From JARYLZ01 sp964388275 (GTDB taxonomy: Bacteria; Bacteroidota; Ignavibacteria; SZUA-365): a stretch of 10,542 nucleotides of DNA. The stretch is from the NCBI GenBank assembly GCA_964388275.1, contig CAYLZD010000076.1, forward strand, positions 1 to 10,542. The letters are read 5' to 3'. This document shows positions 6,427 to 10,542 of this stretch, one piece after another. The notes beneath the pieces were generated by a model. The model made no database searches and was not told the DNA's origin. It saw only the letters and a program-made list of their open reading frames with translations. The stretch's first letter is position 1; each line of letters starts with the position of its first letter. The position numbers and the translations under genes were made by a program.

Positions 6427-8994
6427 TCAGATCATGCTTTGCGGATCGACGTCGATGTCCACGCGCACGGAGGCGGATTGTTTTTTCGTCCGAATGATTT
6501 GCTCGGATGTTGCGCGCAGCAGCGCCGCCAGACGGGCGCCGTCGGGATCGGCGTTTTTGTCCACGCGCAGCAGGAGGTGCTGCCGGTACCGGTTGTTGAT
6601 TTTATGGATCAGCGCGGGCTGCGGAGGATAGCAGGTGAAAAAGGATGCATGTCTCCTCAACTCGTTGTGCCAGGCGGCGGCCGCGGCGGCGGCTTTGCCT
6701 TCGTTCGACGCCGAAAACAGCAGCAGGACGAGCCGCGAGAAGGGCGGATAATTGTAGGAGCGCCGCGATTCCATCTCGGCTTCCATGAAGCCCTCGTAGT
6801 CGTGCGCGCACACCCGCTGCAGCACAGGGTGGTCCGGACGCCTCGTCTGTATCATCACTTCGCCGCGGTTCGATCCGCGGCCCGAGCGCCCGGAAACCTG
6901 CGTGAGCAGTTGAAAAGCGCGTTCCCCCGCGCGGAAATCCGGCAGCATCAGGGATTGCTCGGCGGCTATCACGCCGACGAGCGTGACACGGTCGAAATCC
7001 AGTCCCTTGGCCACCATCTGCGTGCCCAGCAGCACGTCCGCCTCCCCCTCGCCGAAGCTGGTAAGAATAAGATCGTGGGTTCCCTTTTTCCGTGTCGTGT
7101 CGAAGTCCATGCGGAGTATGCGCGCCTCCGGCAGCATTTCCCGCAGTTCCTCCTCCACGCGCTGTGTGCCCGCTCCCACCGTTTCCATTTCCACGCCTCC
7201 GCAGCGCGGGCAGACGGCGGGCGCTTTGCGCATGGCGCCGCAGTAATGGCAGCGCAGACGGTCGCGGTCCTTGTGGTACACGAGCGAAATGCTGCAATTG
7301 TCGCACTCCTCCACGTGGCCGCAGTCGCGGCATTCCACGTGCGGCGCGTATCCGCGGCGGTTGTGCAGAATAATGCTCGCCTCGCCCGCTTTTATCCGCC
7401 CGCGCACGCCCTCGATCAGGTCCGTGGAGAAGGAGGCGTGGACTTTCCCGGATTTACGACGCTCCGTCATGTCTATCGGACTTATGGACGGGAGCGTCGC
7501 GCCGTCTATCCTGTTCGGCATGGACAGGAGAGCGTATTTCCCGAGAATGACGTTGTGCCGGCTTTCGGCCGACGGGGTCGCCGATCCGAGCAATACCGTG
7601 GCGCCCTCTATCGAAGCCCGCATCACGGCCGCGTCGCGCGCGTTGTAGCGCGGCGCGGCGTCCGACTGCTTGTAACTGCTCTCATGCTCCTCGTCCACGA
7701 CGATCAACCCGAGCTTCTCGAGCGGCGCGAACACCGCGGAACGCACGCCTACCACCACGCGCACTCGCCCGTCGAGGGTCATCCGCCAGCTGTCGTAACG
7801 CTCACCGAGCGACATGCGGCTGTGCAACACGTTCACGTCCTTGCCGAAAGCGTGCCGGAAACGGAATACGAGCTGCGGCGTCAAGCTGATCTCAGGAACC
7901 AGAACCAGGGCGCGTTTATCGGCTTGCAGAACACGGCGGATCGCCTCTATGTATACCTGCGTTTTCCCGCCGGCGGTGACTCCGTGAAGCAGAAACGCCT
8001 TGAAACCGCCGCCGTCCGTGTCGGCGTTCACGGTCTCGAGCGCGCGAAGCTGATCCTCCGTGAGGGCGAACGACTTCGGGATTTCCTCATAGGCGCTCTT
8101 ATACAGGCGCGGCGCTTCCTCCTCGAGCACTTCCACGATTTCCTTTTCCGCCAGCGCGCGTATCTGGGCGGAACCCGCGCGCGCTGCTTGCGCCAATTCG
8201 CTCATGGGAACAGTCGGCCGTCCCTGTTCGCAATTCCGCCATAATACTGCCAGCACATTGACCTGCTTGGGCGCGCGCGCCTCCATCAGGTCCATCAACT
8301 CGCGGATTTTTTCGCTCCGGTTCCAGGGAGGAAGCAGCCGGACCACCTTGACGAGACGGGCCCGGACGCGCGAGCGTTCCAGCACCGACTCGACCGCCAC
8401 GATGCCGTCCAGTTCGAGCGACCGGAGTTGAACGGATACGGATTTCAGTCCGACCATGTCGGCAAGCGCGGTCTCAGCCATCACCTCCCCCGTTCGCAGC
8501 GCTTCGACGATCAATGCCTTCGTCTTCGAGGCGCCCACGGCAGCCGCTATTCTGGCCGTGTCGCCGGTGGCCAGATGGGCGAAGCGTTCCGAATCCACGC
8601 CCATGCCCTGCGGCAGCGCCGCCTTCAGCGCGTCGCCGAGCGGGCAGCAATAATAACGGGATATCCAGGCGCAGAGACGGCGCAGGTTTTCCGAAATCAC
8701 GGGCCGGGGATCCATTATCTCATGCAGTTCCTTTACGGCGAAACCCGGGGCTTCGTCGTTCAAGGCCGTTACGAAACCCATCACAGGGCGGCGGCCGAGC
8801 GGGACCACGGCTCTCTGACCCGGCTGTATCATGCCGGCAAGCCCTTCCGGCACGGCATAAGTCAGCGTGTCCTTCGGTAGATTAGGAATGGCTATTTGGG
8901 CGTAGACGGGCATGGGCATTTGAAAGATACGGGAAAATAATGACCCGGAAACTGAAAGCCGCGGAGAAGCAAGCGGAATGGTGGGGGTGGACAT
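6427..8994 (-). CDS. priA: primosomal protein N' (replication restart helicase PriA)
   Basis: PriA is a superfamily 2 DNA helicase that recognises stalled or collapsed replication forks and starts reloading of the replicative helicase. The order of parts is typical: an N-terminal DNA-binding domain (from about residue 28, MPVYAQIAIPNLPKDTLTYAVPEG), a winged-helix-like middle region, helicase motifs, a zinc region and a C-terminal domain. Seen directly: Walker A GVTAGGKT (338-345), DEEH (434-437), GSATPS (470-475), eight zinc cysteines in four CxxC pairs (555/558, 564/567, 582/585, 595/598), GTQMVAKGLDF (657-667) and QVSGRSGRG (699-707). Length (855 as called) is somewhat above the usual 730-830. 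Residues 1-27 have no match to the family start. ATG 8919 or 8913 would give a standard PriA beginning but lacks a ribosome site, whereas ATG 8994 has GGA six bases upstream. The Walker A reads GVTAGGKTQVY where most PriA proteins have GVTGSGKTEVY; it still fits GxxxxGKT. It is the first gene of a minus-strand pair. Confidence 0.95.
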   Translation of the reverse strand: MSTPTIPLASPRLSVSGSLFSRIFQMPMPVYAQIAIPNLPKDTLTYAVPEGLAGMIQPGQRAVVPLGRRPVMGFVTALNDEAPGFAVKELHEIMDPRPVISENLRRLCAWISRYYCCPLGDALKAALPQGMGVDSERFAHLATGDTARIAAAVGASKTKALIVEALRTGEVMAETALADMVGLKSVSVQLRSLELDGIVAVESVLERSRVRARLVKVVRLLPPWNRSEKIRELMDLMEARAPKQVNVLAVLWRNCEQGRPTVPMSELAQAARAGSAQIRALAEKEIVEVLEEEAPRLYKSAYEEIPKSFALTEDQLRALETVNADTDGGGFKAFLLHGVTAGGKTQVYIEAIRRVLQADKRALVLVPEISLTPQLVFRFRHAFGKDVNVLHSRMSLGERYDSWRMTLDGRVRVVVGVRSAVFAPLEKLGLIVVDEEHESSYKQSDAAPRYNARDAAVMRASIEGATVLLGSATPSAESRHNVILGKYALLSMPNRIDGATLPSISPIDMTERRKSGKVHASFSTDLIEGVRGRIKAGEASIILHNRRGYAPHVECRDCGHVEECDNCSISLVYHKDRDRLRCHYCGAMRKAPAVCPRCGGVEMETVGAGTQRVEEELREMLPEARILRMDFDTTRKKGTHDLILTSFGEGEADVLLGTQMVAKGLDFDRVTLVGVIAAEQSLMLPDFRAGERAFQLLTQVSGRSGRGSNRGEVMIQTRRPDHPVLQRVCAHDYEGFMEAEMESRRSYNYPPFSRLVLLLFSASNEGKAAAAAAAWHNELRRHASFFTCYPPQPALIHKINNRYRQHLLLRVDKNADPDGARLAALLRATSEQIIRTKKQSASVRVDIDVDPQSMI

Positions 8995-9135
8995 GATGTT
9001 TCCATCTTCGTTATTCCGTTTTCAGACGATGAAATACGCCAAATGCACGGTAAGTGTGACGGACAGCAAAATCTCGCGATGCTCACCCCAATAACGGGGC
9101 GCCTAAGTTTACTCATTCTAAGCACTTGAAGCAGA
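8995..9135. other. priA upstream region
   Basis: These 141 bp separate priA from the 22-bp array and should contain the priA promoter, read on the minus strand. I find no -35/-10 pair that stands out. A short CCCC-AATAAC-GGGG dyad (9086-9099) is present but too weak to interpret. Confidence 0.4.
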
Positions 9136-9871
9136 CTTGCACGCCACTTCATGTGAACTTGCGAGCGTCCTCTCGGCAACCCGCGCAGTCACTCGCGCGA
9201 ACTTGCAGGCGTCCTCGTAACTGCTTGCACAAGTCCTTTGCCCGCTTGAACGGTTTTTCCGCCTCGTGCGGCGTCCTCCTTGACGGCTTGCACCGGCACT
9301 CGTGATAACTTGCGAGCGTCCTCTCGGCGACCCGCGCAGTCACTCGCGCGAACTTGCAGGCGTCCCCGCAACTGCTTGTACGGGTCCTTTGCAGGCCTGC
9401 ACCGTTTTTCCGCCGCGTGCGGAGTCCTCCTTGACGGCTTGCACCGGCAATCGTGACGGCTTGCAGGCGTCCTCGCGGCGGCTTGCACCGGCAATCGTGA
9501 CGGCTTGCAGGCGTCCTCGCAGCTGCTTGCACAGGCACGCGCGCAACTTGCAGCGGTCCTCGTAACTGCTTGTACAGGTCCTTTGCCGGCTTGAACCGTT
9601 TTGCCGCCGCGTGCGGCGTCCTTCGTGACGGCTTACACAGGCACTCGTGACAACTTGCGAGCGTCCTCGTGAAGACCGGCGCAGGCACTCGCGCATGCTT
9701 CACGGCACTTTATGCGCGCTGACGAACACTCGAAGCACACATGCACAGGCGCCATCGCGGATTTGCAGGCGTCATCGCGGCGTTCGGCGCAGGCACTCGA
9801 TACAACTTGTCAGCGCCGGATACACGCCTTGTCGAGCATTCGAAGCACAAATGCACTATGTCCTAATCCGG
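9136..9871. repeat. degenerate 22-bp-period tandem repeat array, about 33 units
   Basis: Counting from each CTTG-like anchor, units start at 9136, 9158, 9180, 9202, 9224, 9245, (9265), 9287, 9309, 9331, 9353, 9375, 9396, (about 9416), 9438, 9460, 9482, 9504, 9526, 9547, 9569, 9590, 9610, 9632, 9654, 9676, 9698, (9720), 9740, 9762, 9784, 9806, 9828 and 9850. Steps are 22 or 21 bp, with one of 20. Two unit types recur: one like CTTGCAGGCGTCCTCG plus TGACGG, the other like CTTGCACCGGCACTCG plus TGATAA. Blocks of several units are duplicated at a higher order; for example 9158-9223 recurs at 9309-9374. Because 22 is not a multiple of 3 and the units rarely contain stops, long frames stay open (about 180 codons on the minus strand). 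These rotate through all frames and match no family, so I treat the region as non-coding. The array lies upstream of priA. Confidence 0.9.
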
Positions 9872-9875
9872 ATTA
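9864..9875. repeat. perfect 12-bp palindrome
   Basis: TAATCCGGATTA is an exact palindrome at the right edge of the 22-bp array. It could be a dimeric-regulator site or a chance palindrome. Nothing around it identifies a partner. Confidence 0.5.
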
Positions 9876-9951
9876 CACTCCACTATGCCGATAACGCTGT
9901 GCTGCTACAGGACTCGTTTCGAGGTCAAGTCTTATTCCCCACCCCGGCTTA

Positions 9952-10003
9952 AAACCTTTCCCCATATAGGGGTGAGAGGTTTCCCCATGTAGGTCCGAAA
10001 CCT
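9952..10003. repeat. alternative-pairing hairpin cluster with a 14-bp direct repeat
   Basis: AGGTTT (9977-9982) can pair with AAACCT on its left (9952-9957) or with another AAACCT on its right (9998-10003). In the left fold CCCC (9960-9963) pairs with GGGG (9969-9972) inside the stem. GGGG can instead pair with CCCC at 9983-9986. The folds therefore exclude each other. The cluster also contains an imperfect direct repeat, TTTCCCCATATAGG (9957-9970) and TTTCCCCATGTAGG (9980-9993), 23 bp apart. It lies about 240 bp before the small sorting-domain ORF. It resembles an attenuator or switch in form, but no expression platform (T-tailed terminator) is visible, and iteron-like protein sites would look similar. 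Confidence 0.5.
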
Positions 10004-10237
10004 TAGGTGCTTCGGCAAGATCCATCGCCGAGTAAGTGCGATTATTTCAACTGTGAGTAGATAAATGACTTGACTTTTACATCTTATATTATGAGATTCC
10101 CCCGTAAACAGTTTTTCCGATCATACAGGAGAGCAGGCCACAAGAATAACGGCGCCGATGCACACCTCGCGTATGTCCACAGGGATAAATGTGATTTTGA
10201 AATCGTGCTATTGATCCTTCAAAACTATTCAGGACAT
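10004..10237. other. AT-richer spacer before the small sorting-domain ORF
   Basis: This stretch is clearly richer in A and T than the rest of the window. The frame of the downstream ORF is open from a TTG at 10070, but the encoded 59 residues look unrelated to any domain apart from LQNY just before the end (10217-10228). LQNY matches the start of the sorting-domain signature in the large secreted protein. I see no other gene and no properly spaced promoter; TTGACT at 10070-10075 has TATATT only 9 bp downstream. Confidence 0.4.
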
Positions 10238-10242
10238 GGAGG
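10238..10242 (+). promoter_or_regulatory. ribosome binding site for the 61-codon ORF
   Basis: GGAGG is separated by TTTT from ATG 10247. This is a strong site and supports translation from this ATG, although short GGAGG-ATG pairs can occur by chance in a remnant. Confidence 0.55.
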
Positions 10243-10246
10243 TTTT

Positions 10247-10432
10247 ATGCCCGCTCACTCACTGATATACGACGCAATGGGGAGGGAGGTCGCCCGTTTG
10301 GCCGATGCCGGCTTTGCGCGCGGGCCTCATCTTCTGCGCTTCGACGCGTCGCCCCTGCCCGCGGGCGTTTACCGTATTGTGATGCGGACCGGAGAGCGCT
10401 TGCTATCGCGTTCGCTTGTTGTGATTAAATAA
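10247..10432 (+). CDS. orphan type IX secretion C-terminal sorting domain (61 aa, possible gene remnant)
   Basis: The 61-residue product is almost entirely the second half of a Por-secretion sorting domain: LIYDAMGREVARL (6-18), then GPHLLRFDASPLPAGVYR (26-43) and the closing strand SRSLVVIK (54-61). The same elements appear at the end of the large secreted protein in this window (VPSGIYLYRLE, MTLMK). In this family the domain is always the tail of a larger exported protein; here it has no signal peptide and no cargo. In frame upstream there is LQNY, but the expected PNPFNPSTTI block and following strand are missing. That fits the remains of a longer gene with a deletion. The alternative is a real micro-ORF, supported by the GGAGG site. 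If read from TTG 10070 it would have 120 residues with an unrecognisable first half. I am sure of the domain and unsure that the gene is functional. Confidence 0.7.
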   Translation: MPAHSLIYDAMGREVARLADAGFARGPHLLRFDASPLPAGVYRIVMRTGERLLSRSLVVIK

Positions 10433-10440
10433 CGGCATTT

Positions 10441-10476
10441 GCCGGCGTCCGCGCATGACCCGCCATGTGCGCCGGC
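10441..10476. terminator. GC-rich inverted repeat after the sorting-domain ORF
   Basis: GCCGGC (10441-10446) pairs with GCCGGC (10471-10476), and GCGCATG (10451-10457) with CATGTGC (10464-10470, one G-U). This gives a 13-bp stem with a 4-nt bulge and a 6-nt loop. It starts 8 bases after the stop codon. The sequence that follows is AT-rich (TATAATTATC) but has no T run, so it may be a weak terminator or a transcript-protecting hairpin. GCCGGC is repeated directly at 10477-10482. Confidence 0.4.
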
Positions 10477-10482
10477 GCCGGC

Positions 10483-10542
10483 TATAATTATCATGGATAT
10501 TAAAATGATATATATACGGTTCAAACTCTATGCCGTCATGTT
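10483..10542. other. AT-rich right end
   Basis: The last 60 bp are AT-rich. They include a consensus -10 hexamer TATAAT (10483-10488) without a suitable -35 element, and a TATCAT/ATGATA inverted repeat (10489-10494 and 10505-10510). I see no coding sequence before the window ends. Confidence 0.35.

Noticed and set aside
6439..8244. Plus-strand open frame of 601 codons opposite priA
   Set aside because: It is the antisense shadow of priA, whose helicase motifs and zinc cysteines are intact. The His/Arg/Ala-rich product has no recognisable domain.
8995..9075. Bacteroidetes-type promoter (TTTG / TAnnTTTG) upstream of priA
   Set aside because: A TTTG followed 19 bp later by TGCATTTG can be found on the minus strand, but it breaks the conserved TA and the phylum is not established.
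9136..9871. CRISPR array
   Set aside because: There is no constant repeat separated by unique spacers. The whole unit varies and the period is 22 bp, too short for repeat plus spacer. No cas gene is present.
10070..10098. TTGACT as a -35 element for the small ORF
   Set aside because: The nearest TATATT is only 9 bp away and no -10-like hexamer lies at 16-18 bp.

Overview
The window is GC-rich bacterial DNA from an organism that I infer belongs to the Fibrobacteres-Chlorobi-Bacteroidetes (FCB) superphylum or a related candidate phylum. The main reason is a large secreted protein that ends in a type IX secretion (Por secretion) sorting domain with the signature QNYPNPFNPSTTI. A second sorting domain of the same family stands alone near the right end. 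The PriA and aminotransferase sequences fit a bacterial chromosome but do not point to a phylum, and there is no rRNA or tRNA to settle the question.

Layout. Positions 1-546 have no convincing gene but hold several inverted repeats. Positions 547-4215 (+) encode a 1222-residue exported protein: signal peptide, an N-terminal Ig-like segment, ten tandem carboxypeptidase-regulatory-like beta-sandwich repeats, and the C-terminal sorting domain. A strong intrinsic terminator follows. Positions 4294-4579 hold three unrelated kinds of short repeat side by side: a heptamer array, a GC-rich palindrome pair, and a 22/30-bp array. Positions 4754-5197 (+) encode a small membrane-anchored stress-type protein that joins a CsbD-like head to a DUF883 (ElaB/YqjD)-like tail. 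It converges on a minus-strand pair, priA (8994-6427) followed by a YbdL-like PLP aminotransferase (6380-5220).

Upstream of priA, positions 9136-9871 form a long degenerate array with a strict 22-bp (sometimes 21-bp) period and about 33 units. Open frames run through it on both strands, but it is best read as non-coding repeat DNA. Positions 9952-10003 contain copies of a hexamer and its complement that can pair in two mutually exclusive ways. A 61-codon ORF with a good Shine-Dalgarno sequence (10247-10432) is almost nothing but a type IX sorting domain. GC-rich inverted repeats and an AT-rich tail close the window.

The genes do not form one pathway. They look like a cell-surface gene, a stress/envelope gene and a housekeeping replication-restart/amino-acid-metabolism pair, separated by unusually repeat-rich intergenic DNA. 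I see no defence system, CRISPR array, insertion sequence or integrase. The most unusual content is the repeat architecture and the orphan sorting domain.
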